Part shown: piece by piece, positions 46,805-55,887 of the stretch
How the letters are laid out: the number at the start of each line of letters is the position of its first letter
How positions within the stretch are numbered: position 1 is the first letter of the stretch
NCBI RefSeq assembly: GCF_000424325.1
Contig: NZ_AUJR01000021.1
Coordinates: 22,992-86,991, forward strand
Length of the DNA: 64,000 nt
DNA from: [Clostridium] clostridioforme AGR2157
GTDB lineage: Bacteria; Bacillota; Clostridia; Lachnospirales; Lachnospiraceae
Direction of reading: 5' to 3'
Notes under the pieces: generated by a model
What the model was told of the DNA's origin: nothing
The model's database searches: none
Seen by the model: only the letters and a program-made list of their open reading frames with translations
Translations under genes and position numbers: made by a program

Positions 46805-48490
46805 CTATTGGGTCACATCCCACTGCTCCACATGATTGAGGAAGCCATAGACGCTGGGCTTAACCCCTGTCAGGCGCTTATTGGCCGCTGCCATGGTCCT
46901 GATAATGTAGGCGGAAAACATGGGCACATCCTCCTGGACCTTCCGGTCCACGATCCCATACAGCTCCTTCAGCTTATCCTTGTCATTTGTCAGGGCCACA
47001 TTTGACAATGCTTCCTCCACCTCCGGCCTGGTATAGCCGGTCCAGCTGCCCTCGCCGCCTAAAAGCCAGGCTACGTCCGCATAAGGATCCACCGGCGGAT
47101 AGGTATACTGTACGGCCAGCACATCAAAATCACCGCTGGAGGCAGTGCTCATCAGCGTATTAATGTCCATGGTCTGGATATCTGCCTTAATGCCCACTGC
47201 TGCCCACTGGGCTGCTATAACAGAAGCCGCGTTCACAAAGGTGCTGTCGCCTGAGTCAATGCAGAAACGTATGCTTTTGCTCTGGTCCCATCCGCTCTCC
47301 GCCAGCAGGCTCTTTGCCTTTTCCGGATCATAGGAAACAGGCACCAGGGAACTGTCAAAATACGGGCTGGCCGATGACAGAAATCCGTCCGCCACTTCTC
47401 CGTTGCCCTTTAAGAGCTGCTCCATGAGCTGGCTGCGGTCCACCGCGTACAACATGGCCTGGCGCACCTTTGCATCGGTGATTCTGGCTGTATTGATGAA
47501 TACGGACTGGTTGGTGATGGGGTCCCCGTAGGAAACCTCCACGTTCTCCAGCGCCGCCACACTCTCATAGTCCTCCAGGGGAATGGTGCTCATGGTGTTC
47601 TGGGTAATGTCGATTTCCCCGGACTTAAGCCCGGCATAGAGCTGGCTGCCTTCCACGATTTTTATGTTGAGACGCTCAATCCCCGGAGCGCCCTTCCAGT
47701 AGTCTTTGTTGGCCTCATAAGACACATAGTGGTCCCGGTCAAACTCAGTCACCTTATAGGGACCGCTCACCACGTCCGGATGGCTGAACCACGGGTCTGA
47801 TGCCAGCGCCTTCTCGCCGATATCACCAATCACATGCTTTGGAAGGGGCATGAGATAGCGGGCATAGGAGCTGTTAAAGGTTATGAGTGACATGGGAGCC
47901 TTGGTGGTAAAACGCACGGTCTTGTCATCCACCCTGGCAATGCCTTCCACATGGTCGGCTCCCTCTTCCACAAACCCGTCGTCGCCCACGCCTTCAAATA
48001 CATAGTACATCATGGCCGGGTTTCCGATAACCGGGCTGCAAAGCCTGAGGGCCGTGTACACCACGTCATCCGCGGTAACCGGAGTTCCGTCGGACCAGAC
48101 CGCCTTATCATCAATATGCACCAGGAAATTCCTCTCGTCCTCCGCTGTCACGGAATCTGCCAGCATTCCTTCAAACTCCATATTCTGGTCCAGTTCCACC
48201 AACGGCAGGAACATGAGACCTGTGGCATATTTATTCATCTCCACGCCGTCCATCAGCAGGGGATTCAGCGTATTGAGAGAGCTGGTCACACCAATATTGA
48301 CGATTTTTCCGCTGTCAGAGGCCGCTGCCTGGGTCTGTCCCAATCCCGTCTGTCCTGATTCCGTCTGGCCCGACGGCTGGCTGCCGCCTTTGCCCCCGCA
48401 TCCCGCCGCTGACAGGACCATGACCGCAGATAAAACCAGGGCAAGACATCTGCCTGCCATTCTCCCCGCTGTTCCTTTTGTATGTTTCAT
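46805..48490 (-). CDS. Family 5 extracellular solute-binding lipoprotein
   Basis: This SBP_bac_5 protein of 561 residues has a signal peptide and lipobox LSAAGC; Cys31 is the lipidated residue. A Gly/Ser/Gln linker follows, then the binding fold (IGVTSSLNTLNPLLMDGVEMNKYATGLMFLPLVELDQN). The start at 48490 is preferred because GGAGGAGG lies 5 nt upstream. It delivers substrate, probably a peptide or a comparable ligand such as nickel chelates or glycosides, to the DppBCDF-like importer downstream. The ligand cannot be inferred from sequence. It is the first gene of its operon. Confidence 0.92.
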   Translation of the reverse strand: MKHTKGTAGRMAGRCLALVLSAVMVLSAAGCGGKGGSQPSGQTESGQTGLGQTQAAASDSGKIVNIGVTSSLNTLNPLLMDGVEMNKYATGLMFLPLVELDQNMEFEGMLADSVTAEDERNFLVHIDDKAVWSDGTPVTADDVVYTALRLCSPVIGNPAMMYYVFEGVGDDGFVEEGADHVEGIARVDDKTVRFTTKAPMSLITFNSSYARYLMPLPKHVIGDIGEKALASDPWFSHPDVVSGPYKVTEFDRDHYVSYEANKDYWKGAPGIERLNIKIVEGSQLYAGLKSGEIDITQNTMSTIPLEDYESVAALENVEVSYGDPITNQSVFINTARITDAKVRQAMLYAVDRSQLMEQLLKGNGEVADGFLSSASPYFDSSLVPVSYDPEKAKSLLAESGWDQSKSIRFCIDSGDSTFVNAASVIAAQWAAVGIKADIQTMDINTLMSTASSGDFDVLAVQYTYPPVDPYADVAWLLGGEGSWTGYTRPEVEEALSNVALTNDKDKLKELYGIVDRKVQEDVPMFSAYIIRTMAAANKRLTGVKPSVYGFLNHVEQWDVTQ

Positions 48491-48581
48491 AAGCCTCCTC
48501 CTTAAATCCGGCATCCGTCTTTGCACAGCGCTGTGCCGCGCAGCAAAACCACACTATTCATAGTAAATTAGTATGGTTTTA

Positions 48582-48610
48582 TTTATATCATTACACGCAG
48601 TAAATGTCAA
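48582..48610 (-). promoter_or_regulatory. Promoter of the peptide-importer operon
   Basis: A perfect -35 box TTGACA (48605-48610), 17-bp spacer and TATAAA (48582-48587) direct transcription leftward. Just downstream an imperfect palindrome CCACACTA/TAGTATGG (48549-48576) could be an operator. Confidence 0.7.
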
Positions 48611-48630
48611 TAGTTCCATTCCCCCGGCTT

Positions 48631-48926
48631 TTAAAATACCTGACCTTCCGTAAACTGAAATGGCTTAATCCGGCGCACCACATCCATAATGGTCCCGTCA
48701 CGGCTTTCGATAATACCAACCACTCTGTCCTCAAACTGGACCTTTTCCGGCTCCCCGGCAATGGAATAGGCAATATCGCGCAGTTCTTCAATCGTCTTAA
48801 ACGGCAGTACTGGTTGATCACTGCACTTTCCAGGGTGAAGTCGATTGTTCCTTCCCCTGCTTCTACCGTTACCTGGCAGTCACTGGATTCCAGTGTTCCT
48901 GCCACTGCTGGCTTCTTAATCTCCAT
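48631..48926 (-). pseudogene. citD'-'citF deletion scar (citrate lyase remnants)
   Basis: From the ATG at 48926 the sequence is the citrate lyase acyl-carrier (gamma) subunit Cit[17 protein letters not shown] through SAVINQY, about 40 residues. At about 48805-48809 homology jumps, in another frame, to the C-terminus of the alpha subunit Cit[28 protein letters not shown] ... [11 protein letters not shown], ending at the stop at 48631. The end of CitD, all of CitE and most of CitF are missing. In the original frame the product would be an unrelated 111-residue chimera. The fragment lies 13 bp after the hydratase gene and shows that a complete citDEF once belonged to that operon. Confidence 0.8.
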
Positions 48927-48939
48927 CCCATTTGCCCTC

Positions 48940-51237
48940 CTATGCGTTTTTTCTGTTCCTGTTATAGTTGATCAGGCAGCCTGCCTTTACGATTTTACGT
49001 TCTTCCGGCGTCATATCCGCCACATACAGCGAGATTTCCTCCGCTTTTCCGTTTTTGATCACATAGGCCCTGATATCTGTCATATCGCCGTCCAACGCCT
49101 TTCTGATATCCGGTACAAAGATATAGTCTCCCACTTCAAAGTTTGGTTCTTCTTTCATCTGGAATGGAATCATTCCCCAGTTCATCACATTGGAGCGGTA
49201 TCTCTTGGTAGCGTATTCCTTTGTGATATTTGCAAGGCCTCCGATCACTCTCTGACAGCTTGCAGCCTGTTCTCTGGCAGATCCGTCTCCAGGTTTCACC
49301 GCGTATACCATACTACCCACTTCTGTCTCTGCTTCTTTGATGTCAGCCTGTCCCGGAAGCGTGCGGATGACTCCATATACCTCTGCAAGCTCCGGCTCTG
49401 CTTCCAGTACCTTTCCCGTGCTGACCCTTGCCTTCTCAATTTTATCCACTTCTTTACTGCGGCCCACATATTCCGGATCTCTTCTTGAAAGGGTGAATTC
49501 GGCCAAACCAAGCGGATTGGAGCGGTAAGATGAAGTTTCTCCCGATGGAATTAATTCATCCGTTGTCGTTACCGGGTCCATGATCTTGGAACATACTTTA
49601 AGAAGGATGTTGTCTGTCAGCGGGCTCATTTCCGGCCAGTCCTTAATATTCGGACCGTATACCAGTTCTTTTTCCTGATCTCCGCTGTCAAACCCGTAAT
49701 ATACACGGTTCTTATATACGGTATCATCAAAGTGGTATTCCGGTACTTCTCCCCAGCAGTCAAAGCTTTCTGCCGAAGTAAGTACGCCGCCGTTTGCAGC
49801 CGTTGCCGCAATGGAACGCGCATCCATAAGCGCTACCGAAGACATCTGTCCATTACCAGGCTTGGAACCTTCACGGTTCGGGAAGTTCCTGGTCGTATGG
49901 CGGATACTCAGGCCATTATTGCACGGAGTATCACCTGCTCCAAAGCATGGTCCACAAAATGCTGTACGGATAACCGCACCTGCCTCCATCAGGTCGGCGA
50001 TCACGCCTTTTCTTGCCAGATCAATAAATACCGGCTGGGAAGACGGGTATACTGCCAGAGAAAACTCTCCGTTTCCACAATTTTTACCTCTGAGCACATT
50101 GGCTGCTTCTACCACATTGGTATAATTTCCTCCTGCGCATCCGGCAATCACGCCTTGCTGCACCTGAAGCTTTCCGTCTTTGATTTTATCTGTAAGTGTA
50201 TAAGAAGCTCTTCCGCTTCCCACATGCTCTGCCTCCTTTTCAACCTCCCGCAAAATATCCACAAGACTGGCATTCAGCTCATCAATCTCATAGGTATTGC
50301 TCGGATGGAAGGGCAGGGCGATCATCGGTTTTACCGTGCTTAAGTCAACATAGACACATCCGTCATAGTAAGCGACCTCCGCCGGGTTCAGTTCCTTATA
50401 TGCGTCTCCTCTGCCATGAAGATTTAAGAATGCCCTTGTGTCTTCATCTGTACGCCAAACGGAACTCAGGCAGGTAGTCTCTGTTGTCATGACGTCCACA
50501 CCGTTTCTGTAATCGGTTGACATGGATGCGACACCGGGTCCCACAAATTCCATTACCTTATTTTTTACATAACCCTCTTTGAATACTGAGCCGATGATGG
50601 CAAGTGCAATATCCTGCGGTCCCACATATGGAGCAGGCTTTCCTGTCAGATAAATCACCACAACACCCGGATATTTCACATCGTAAGTATCACAAAGAAG
50701 CTGCTTTACCAGTTCTCCGCCGCCCTCACCGATCGCCATAGTCCCAAGCGCCCCGTATCTTGTATGCGAATCAGATCCAAGAATCATTTTTCCACAGCCC
50801 GCATGCATCTCTCTCATATACTGGTGAATGACTGCGATATGAGGAGGAACATAGATTCCGCCATATTTTTTTGCCGCAGAAAGTCCGAACATATGGTCAT
50901 CTTCATTGATGGTTCCTCCCACTGCACACAACGAATTGTGGCAGTTTGTAAGTACATAGGGAATCGGAAATTTTTCCATCCCTGACGCCTTCGCTGTCTG
51001 GATAATTCCGACAAACGTAATATCGTGGGACGCCATCGCATCAAATTTGATCTTAAGATTTTCCATATCGCCGGAAGTATTATGTGCTTCCATGATGGAA
51101 TATGCAATCGTTCCCTTTTTAGCCTCTTCTTTCTTTACTTCTTTTCCTGTAAGCGCCTGAATTTTCTGGGTTTCACATTCCGGTACGATTTCCGTCCCAT
51201 TGATCAGATATACGCCGCTTTCATATAACTTTACCAT
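48940..51237 (-). CDS. Aconitase-superfamily hydratase (YbhJ-like)
   Basis: The 765-residue protein has the aconitase 4Fe-4S cysteines Cys367 ([13 protein letters not shown]), Cys428 and Cys431 ([13 protein letters not shown]). It also has the substrate loop [19 protein letters not shown] (about residues 155-173) and [37 protein letters not shown]-terminal swivel-type domain starts near residue 620. It resembles the 'hydratase' group of E. coli YbhJ, which is distinct from AcnA, AcnB and LeuC. A reversible hydration/dehydration of a tri- or dicarboxylate is expected, but the substrate is unknown. The start at 51237 has AGGAGG 7 nt upstream. The gene is followed by the citD/citF scar. Confidence 0.85.
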   Translation of the reverse strand: MVKLYESGVYLINGTEIVPECETQKIQALTGKEVKKEEAKKGTIAYSIMEAHNTSGDMENLKIKFDAMASHDITFVGIIQTAKASGMEKFPIPYVLTNCHNSLCAVGGTINEDDHMFGLSAAKKYGGIYVPPHIAVIHQYMREMHAGCGKMILGSDSHTRYGALGTMAIGEGGGELVKQLLCDTYDVKYPGVVVIYLTGKPAPYVGPQDIALAIIGSVFKEGYVKNKVMEFVGPGVASMSTDYRNGVDVMTTETTCLSSVWRTDEDTRAFLNLHGRGDAYKELNPAEVAYYDGCVYVDLSTVKPMIALPFHPSNTYEIDELNASLVDILREVEKEAEHVGSGRASYTLTDKIKDGKLQVQQGVIAGCAGGNYTNVVEAANVLRGKNCGNGEFSLAVYPSSQPVFIDLARKGVIADLMEAGAVIRTAFCGPCFGAGDTPCNNGLSIRHTTRNFPNREGSKPGNGQMSSVALMDARSIAATAANGGVLTSAESFDCWGEVPEYHFDDTVYKNRVYYGFDSGDQEKELVYGPNIKDWPEMSPLTDNILLKVCSKIMDPVTTTDELIPSGETSSYRSNPLGLAEFTLSRRDPEYVGRSKEVDKIEKARVSTGKVLEAEPELAEVYGVIRTLPGQADIKEAETEVGSMVYAVKPGDGSAREQAASCQRVIGGLANITKEYATKRYRSNVMNWGMIPFQMKEEPNFEVGDYIFVPDIRKALDGDMTDIRAYVIKNGKAEEISLYVADMTPEERKIVKAGCLINYNRNRKNA

Positions 51238-51269
51238 TTTCATTCCTCCTCTTTACTGTTTTTTACTTG

Positions 51270-51443
51270 CTACGCCTGTTCCACATAATCATCAACCGAT
51301 TCAAACAGTTCTCTCATTCTCGCTTCCCGTTCCCTTTTTTCCCTGGCAGTTTCCTTTTTACATCCGTTCTCCACCGTCTTCATAATATAACTGCCGAAAA
51401 ATGGCGCCCTGGGTATTGATATACTGGATGCATCCATGTTCAT
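51270..51443 (-). CDS. Small charged protein upstream of the hydratase
   Basis: The 57-residue open frame from 51443 has GGGAG 9 nt upstream. It starts MNMDASSISIPRAPFFGSYIMKTVENG and ends in a strongly charged helix KKETAREKREREARMRELFESVDDYVEQA. It lies 33 bp before the hydratase in the same transcription unit and after the palindrome at 51548. The composition, ribosome-binding site and position suggest a real gene, possibly an accessory subunit. I do not recognise a family. Confidence 0.5.
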   Translation of the reverse strand: MNMDASSISIPRAPFFGSYIMKTVENGCKKETAREKREREARMRELFESVDDYVEQA

Positions 51444-51547
51444 GTTCCTTTTCTCCCTTCTCACTTTGTTTTAAGATCCGGCTCATCCTTACGTTTAATA
51501 TATCCCGCTTTTATATCAAAATGAAATATGCATAATCACTATTAACC

Positions 51548-51562
51548 ATCGGTTTTACCGAT
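51548..51562. promoter_or_regulatory. Palindrome upstream of the hydratase operon
   Basis: ATCGGTTTTACCGAT is a 6-bp inverted repeat around a 3-bp centre. A 14/15 identical copy stands upstream of the LysR gene at 52632. It is the likely binding site of the neighbouring LysR regulator. The rest of 51444-51694 contains an AT-rich, promoter-like stretch near 51490-51520 and no gene. Confidence 0.6.
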
Positions 51563-51694
51563 AGCACCTTTACGGACATAAAGCATCCTGTACTGAGCGC
51601 TTTTTATAATAGGAAATTGCAGAGCCGGGCGTACTCTATGATACAGAAAAGACACAGAACCTTCTCATTCTGTGCCTTACATAACCTTCTGTTC

Positions 51695-52618
51695 TTATTT
51701 TTCCACCAAACGATCCTTTCGATATATTTCACGTATCGTCTTTTCCAGCTCCTCTGCAGCCTTCACATAGTATTTATTTGACGGATAGGCAAGCCCCAAT
51801 TCTATAAACACCCCTTTTCTTCCAATCCGTAAATACCGCACCTTGTCACTTGGTTCCGCGCAGGACTGGTAGGTAAAAGCCAGTCCAAGTCCTTCCTTCG
51901 CCATAGAAACAGCCATCGCTGCCGTTATATTGTTATTTTCCGCATAATATTTAATTCCCTTCTCACTGAACAACTGACGGCTGATGCTTCCCAGGATCGT
52001 GTCATAACCGCTCATGATAAATTCAAACTGTGCAGTTTCTTCTATGTTCACCCAATAATTGGTGGTTCCTTCAATCGGCTTTACAAACTCCATAACCGGA
52101 TGATTTCTGTTCGCAACGATCAGAACCTCATCATCTTTTAAAAACTCCACATCATTTTTCAGCTTCACCGTAGGCATGGCTACCATCGCCAGGTCCAGCT
52201 TGCCTGCCATGAGAAGCTCTTCCAGCTCCATGCTGTGTTCTTCCACCACATCCACCTTCACCTTGGGATATTTTTCGTGAAAGCTTTTTAAAATCTTAGG
52301 CAGCATGCGAATCCCTCTGAAGGAACTGATACCAAATATCACGCGCCCGGCCTCCATATGTTCATTGTCCCATAATTCATTTTTCGCCCTCTGATATTGA
52401 AGAAGGATCTGCCTGGTCTGCTCGATAAAGCACGCCCCGCTGTATGTAGGATGTATTCCCTTTGATGTTCTGACAAACAGCTTTGTCCCAAGCTCACTTT
52501 CAAACTGCTGCAGAAACTGGCTGAGAGATGACTGTGCCATATAGAGACGTTGTGCAGCCTTCGAAATACTGCCCTCCTCTGCCAATGCAATCAGATAGGT
52601 AAATTCTTTCATATCCAT
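51695..52618 (-). CDS. LysR-family regulator of the hydratase/DUF6282 cluster
   Basis: The protein of about 307 residues has an HTH at residues 1-50 (MDMKEFTYLIALAEEGSISKAAQRLYMAQSSLSQFLQQFESELG) and a LysR substrate-binding domain at about 85-295. The start at 52618 is favoured by GGGAG 8 nt upstream; an ATG five codons earlier is possible. It is divergent from the DUF6282 gene and upstream of the hydratase operon. Matching palindromes stand at both promoter regions. It probably activates both arms in response to the pathway substrate. Confidence 0.9.
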   Translation of the reverse strand: MDMKEFTYLIALAEEGSISKAAQRLYMAQSSLSQFLQQFESELGTKLFVRTSKGIHPTYSGACFIEQTRQILLQYQRAKNELWDNEHMEAGRVIFGISSFRGIRMLPKILKSFHEKYPKVKVDVVEEHSMELEELLMAGKLDLAMVAMPTVKLKNDVEFLKDDEVLIVANRNHPVMEFVKPIEGTTNYWVNIEETAQFEFIMSGYDTILGSISRQLFSEKGIKYYAENNNITAAMAVSMAKEGLGLAFTYQSCAEPSDKVRYLRIGRKGVFIELGLAYPSNKYYVKAAEELEKTIREIYRKDRLVEK

Positions 52619-52631
52619 TTCAAACTCTCCC

Positions 52632-52646
52632 ATCGTTTTTACCGAT
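52632..52646. promoter_or_regulatory. LysR-type palindrome in the divergent promoter region
   Basis: ATCGTTTTTACCGAT differs at one base from the palindrome at 51548-51562. It sits between the LysR gene and the divergent DUF6282 gene, the standard place for an autoregulatory LysR site. A further CGATATCTGTTATCG-like symmetry follows directly. Confidence 0.6.
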
Positions 52647-52763
52647 ATCTGTTATCGTTTATTCTCTGTTGCGCCGATATATTTTTCATTATAAGATTTA
52701 TACATAGATTTGGCAATCCAGAACAGAAAAAACGGCAATTTTATCAATGAAAGGAGAATAAAA

Positions 52764-53627
52764 ATGTCAGATGTTTCATTAAAAGGCGTTATTGACATGC
52801 ACGTCCACTCCAATCCGGACATCCGTCACCGGGCCTACGATGATTTTGAACTGATGGAGGCTGCCATCCGCACAGGCGCACGGGCAATTGTCATCAAAAC
52901 CCATCAAGGTACTACCGTAGACCGGGCTTATCTCTGCAACCGCCACAACGAACTGGTGCACCGTGGCGACAATAACTTTACCATGTTCGGCAGCATTACC
53001 CTGAACAGCCAAATGGGCGGAATCAATCCTTATGCTGTAGAGAGCGGTCTGAAGCTTGGCGGAAAGGTTGTATGGCTTCCGACACAGTCAGCCAGGAATA
53101 CTAAGCTCAAAATGAACCAACCCGCCAAGGGGTGCGTGGACGTGTTCAGAGACGGAAAAGTTGTTCCCGAACTGAAGGATGTGTTTCAGTTAATTAAAGA
53201 TTTTGATGTAGTTCTTGGAACCGGCCACATTTCTCCGGAAGAATGCTTCCGCATGGTGGAAGCTGCCAGAGATGCCGGTGTAAAAAAGATCGTTGTCACC
53301 CATCCGGAATGGTGGCTGGTGGGTATGAGTCTGGAGGATCAGATCCGCATTGTGAAAGATTACAATGTCATTCTTGAACGCTGCTTCGCACAGCCCATGG
53401 GCGGCGGAAAGTATAAGAGCAACCTGCCAATGAATCTGGAAGCGATCAAAGCCTGTGGATATAAAAATGTAATGGTCAGCACCGATGGTGGACAGGTAGA
53501 AAATCCAAACTGGGAAATTGCCATTGCTCAATATATCGGTTATCTGGCGGACAACGGCATTTCACGGGATGAAATTCACTATATGACACACACCATTCAG
53601 TCCGGCCTTCTTGGCCTTAAGGATTAA
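52764..53627 (+). CDS. DUF6282 family, amidohydrolase-like metal-dependent hydrolase
   Basis: The 287-residue protein starts at the ATG at 52764 behind AAAGGAG. It opens with VIDMHVHSNPDIRHR, the HxH metal motif of amidohydrolase/PHP-like barrels. GTGHISPEECFRMVEAA, IVVTHPEWWLVGMS and MVSTDGGQVENPNWE supply further His/Asp metal ligands. Members of this family are annotated as hydrolases without known substrate. Related enzymes open lactones or amides. It is the first gene of the rightward arm, with the carrier gene 25 bp downstream, so it is likely part of the same carboxylate pathway as the hydratase. Confidence 0.85.
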   Translation: MSDVSLKGVIDMHVHSNPDIRHRAYDDFELMEAAIRTGARAIVIKTHQGTTVDRAYLCNRHNELVHRGDNNFTMFGSITLNSQMGGINPYAVESGLKLGGKVVWLPTQSARNTKLKMNQPAKGCVDVFRDGKVVPELKDVFQLIKDFDVVLGTGHISPEECFRMVEAARDAGVKKIVVTHPEWWLVGMSLEDQIRIVKDYNVILERCFAQPMGGGKYKSNLPMNLEAIKACGYKNVMVSTDGGQVENPNWEIAIAQYIGYLADNGISRDEIHYMTHTIQSGLLGLKD

Positions 53628-53652
53628 CCATTTCAATCAGGGGGATTACATT

Positions 53653-54945
53653 ATGCTTAGTTTTTTAATTGTCGCAGCGATTGCCATAGCTGTCATTATT
53701 GGTTACAAAACCGGATTTAACACAGGAATTTTTGCTATCTTTTTCGCATATCTGATCGGATGCTTTGGCATGGGAATGTCAACAAAGGAAGTCATTGGCG
53801 GATGGCCGGTGAGTACGATGTTTGTCATCTTTTCGGTATCCCTATTCTACAATTTTGCACTGGTAAACGGAACTCTGGAAAAGACCGCACGTTATCTTCT
53901 CTATATATGCCGAAAATTCCCGGGGCTTCTCCCCTTTGCACTTTACCTGGCTGCTGCCGGAATCGCAGCTTGGGGTGCAGGATTTTTCACAGTCATGGCC
54001 TTTATGGCTCCCATCGCACTTCTGATCTGTGAGGAATCAAAAATGGACAAGTTGGTGGGCGCAGTCGCAGTCAACTGCGGTGCTCTCTCCGGTGCAAATT
54101 TTATGACCAGCGGAAGCGGTATTATTTTCCGCGGACTGATGGACGAAGGCGGCTGCGCGATGTCTTTCCGCTATTGTGCAGTCATCTTCATTGCCAGTGT
54201 GATTTTTTCTCTTCTTCTGATTGCCTTTTTCCGTTATGTGCCGAAAAGCAGCCGTAACATCGGCAGGGGAGTCTCCTTTGAAAAGCCGGAACCATTCACA
54301 GAGCTTCAGAAGAAAAACCTGTACCTGATGCTTATTATGATCGTTGTTGTTTTGATTTTCCCTATTTTACATATTATTTTCCCAAATGCCGGGGTTATCT
54401 CCTACATAAACGGTAAAATGGATGTTGGTCTTGTTGCGATTATTTTTTCAGCCATAGCGCTGTTTATGAAACTGGCTCCGCAAAAGGAGGTCATTGCAAA
54501 GGTTCCCTGGAATACCATTCTCATGATCTGCGGCGTTGGTATGCTGATCAACGTTGCTATTGAAGCAGGTACGATCAGCCTTCTCGCTTCATGGGCAGGA
54601 AGCAGTCTTCCTACATGGTTGATTCCAATTGCCTTCAGCTTCGTGGGTGCTATCATGAGCTTCTTTTCCAGCACGCTGGGAGTTGTATGCCCTGCTCTGT
54701 ATCCGCTGGTTCCTACGCTGGCTGCCACAACCGGAATCAGTCCGCTTGTCCTTTTTTCCTGTATTGTAATCGGAGCACAGAGTTCAGCAATCTCTCCGTT
54801 TTCTTCCGGCGGTTCTCTGATTCTTGGCTCCTGCACTTCAGAAGAAGAGCGCAGCGCAATGTTTCCAAAGCTTTTATTTTTCGCTGTGCCGGTTAGTGTC
54901 ATTTCAGCTACTGTCTTTAATGTTACCATGTCATTTTTATTATAA
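53653..54945 (+). CDS. SLC13/dicarboxylate-carrier-like membrane transporter
   Basis: The 430-residue protein has about 11-12 membrane helices. It shows the ion-transporter-superfamily pattern: two inverted halves, each with a polar re-entrant region (VNCGALSGANFMTSGSGIIF near residue 145 and IGAQSSAISPFSSGGSLIL near residue 375). It resembles MatC/SLC13-like dicarboxylate carriers. The start at 53653 has AGGGGG upstream. Co-transcription with DUF6282 and divergence from the hydratase and citrate-lyase remnants suggest it imports the carboxylic acid that these enzymes process. The substrate is inference. Confidence 0.8.
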   Translation: MLSFLIVAAIAIAVIIGYKTGFNTGIFAIFFAYLIGCFGMGMSTKEVIGGWPVSTMFVIFSVSLFYNFALVNGTLEKTARYLLYICRKFPGLLPFALYLAAAGIAAWGAGFFTVMAFMAPIALLICEESKMDKLVGAVAVNCGALSGANFMTSGSGIIFRGLMDEGGCAMSFRYCAVIFIASVIFSLLLIAFFRYVPKSSRNIGRGVSFEKPEPFTELQKKNLYLMLIMIVVVLIFPILHIIFPNAGVISYINGKMDVGLVAIIFSAIALFMKLAPQKEVIAKVPWNTILMICGVGMLINVAIEAGTISLLASWAGSSLPTWLIPIAFSFVGAIMSFFSSTLGVVCPALYPLVPTLAATTGISPLVLFSCIVIGAQSSAISPFSSGGSLILGSCTSEEERSAMFPKLLFFAVPVSVISATVFNVTMSFLL

Positions 54946-55176
54946 ATAGCAATACTGCCAGAGACCAGGATGGCGGACAGTAAACTTTACTGGCTCCCTG
55001 GAACGTACTTGCAGTCCCTATCGTCTATTATGTGGGGGCTGCTTTATTTTGTCCATTCGTAGGGTTATTAAGCGCTTACAATCTATGAACTATTATCAAC
55101 TTCTTATTCTTTAAAATCTTGCCAAATCGCAAGGAAATCGCAAGGTTTTAGCCATGTGATTCTCCTTGCGATTTTT
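54946..55176 (+). promoter_or_regulatory. mgtC leader with candidate attenuator
   Basis: A palindrome CAGTAAACTTTACTG at 54978-54992 follows the carrier gene, and a cre-like ATTAAGCGCTTACA lies at 55067-55080. At 55124-55145 the 11-mer AAATCGCAAGG occurs twice in direct tandem. Its complement CCTTGCGATTT lies at 55164-55174 and runs into TTTTTATA. The second copy forms an 11-bp terminator stem (18-nt loop) ending 34 bp before the mgtC start, while the first copy can compete for the same partner. This resembles an attenuator. I found no M-box magnesium riboswitch consensus. Confidence 0.5.
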
Positions 55177-55209
55177 ATATACTGTTATTGTTCGAAGGGA
55201 GGCTATCGT

Positions 55210-55887
55210 ATGGTTTACAACGACTTTGTTTTAAGAATCTCCTTCTCCTTGGTGCTTGGCTTTCTGATTGGATTGGAGCGGCAGCTCACCGGCCATCCGG
55301 CAGGCATCCGTATCAATGTTTTGATTTGCATGGGGACATGTTTCTTTACATTGTTTCCAATGCTCTATGGTTCGGATCAGGTGTTCCGTGTCGGGAGCAG
55401 CATTATATCCGGTGTTGGTTTTTTGTGCAGCGGTGTAATCTTCAAGGATAGCGGTTCGGTGCGAGGGATGAATACGGCAGCCACTCTTTGGTGTACGGCG
55501 GCCATTGGTATTCTTGCAAGTACGGGAATGTATGCAATGGCAATTACCGCCGCCTGCATTCTGATTAGCTCCAATTTGATCCTGCGTCCTCTTGCAAGAA
55601 AACTGAATCCAATTACTACCGGGGACGAATCAGAAAAGCAATACCGCATTTCTGTCACTTGTCAGGAAGATGCAGAGCAGGAAATCCGTCTGCTGCTGAT
55701 TAACAGCAATCCCTGCAAAACGCTGTATCTAAATAATCTGGAAAGCGGCGATGTTGTTGGAGATAAGGTTGAGATTGTCGCTGAATACTGTTCTTCTGGA
55801 AAACCGAAAAACAATGTTTTAGAGGGAATTGTTGGGCAGGCATTGGCAATCCCGGAAGTAATAAGCGCCGGTTGGGAGGTGATGTGA
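55210..55887 (+). CDS. mgtC: MgtC/SapB family membrane protein
   Basis: The 225-residue protein has about five membrane helices in the first 145 residues. The MgtC signature is seen in LGFLIGLERQLTGHPAGIRINVLICMGTC and IISGVGFLCSGVIFKDSGSVRGMNTAATLWCTAAIG. A C-terminal ACT-like cytoplasmic domain follows. MgtC proteins support growth in low magnesium and modulate ATP synthase or Mg transport. The start at 55210 has GGGAGG 7 nt upstream. It heads the rightward operon leading to a Mg2+ P-type ATPase. Confidence 0.93.
   Translation: MVYNDFVLRISFSLVLGFLIGLERQLTGHPAGIRINVLICMGTCFFTLFPMLYGSDQVFRVGSSIISGVGFLCSGVIFKDSGSVRGMNTAATLWCTAAIGILASTGMYAMAITAACILISSNLILRPLARKLNPITTGDESEKQYRISVTCQEDAEQEIRLLLINSNPCKTLYLNNLESGDVVGDKVEIVAEYCSSGKPKNNVLEGIVGQALAIPEVISAGWEVM

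Noticed and set aside
55067..55080. CcpA cre site
   Set aside because: ATTAAGCGCTTACA matches the consensus at 12 of 14 positions on the minus strand, but one such match near an unrelated mgtC gene is likely chance.
54946..55209. M-box magnesium riboswitch upstream of mgtC
   Set aside because: I could not find the conserved helices; only a simple duplicated-arm terminator is visible.
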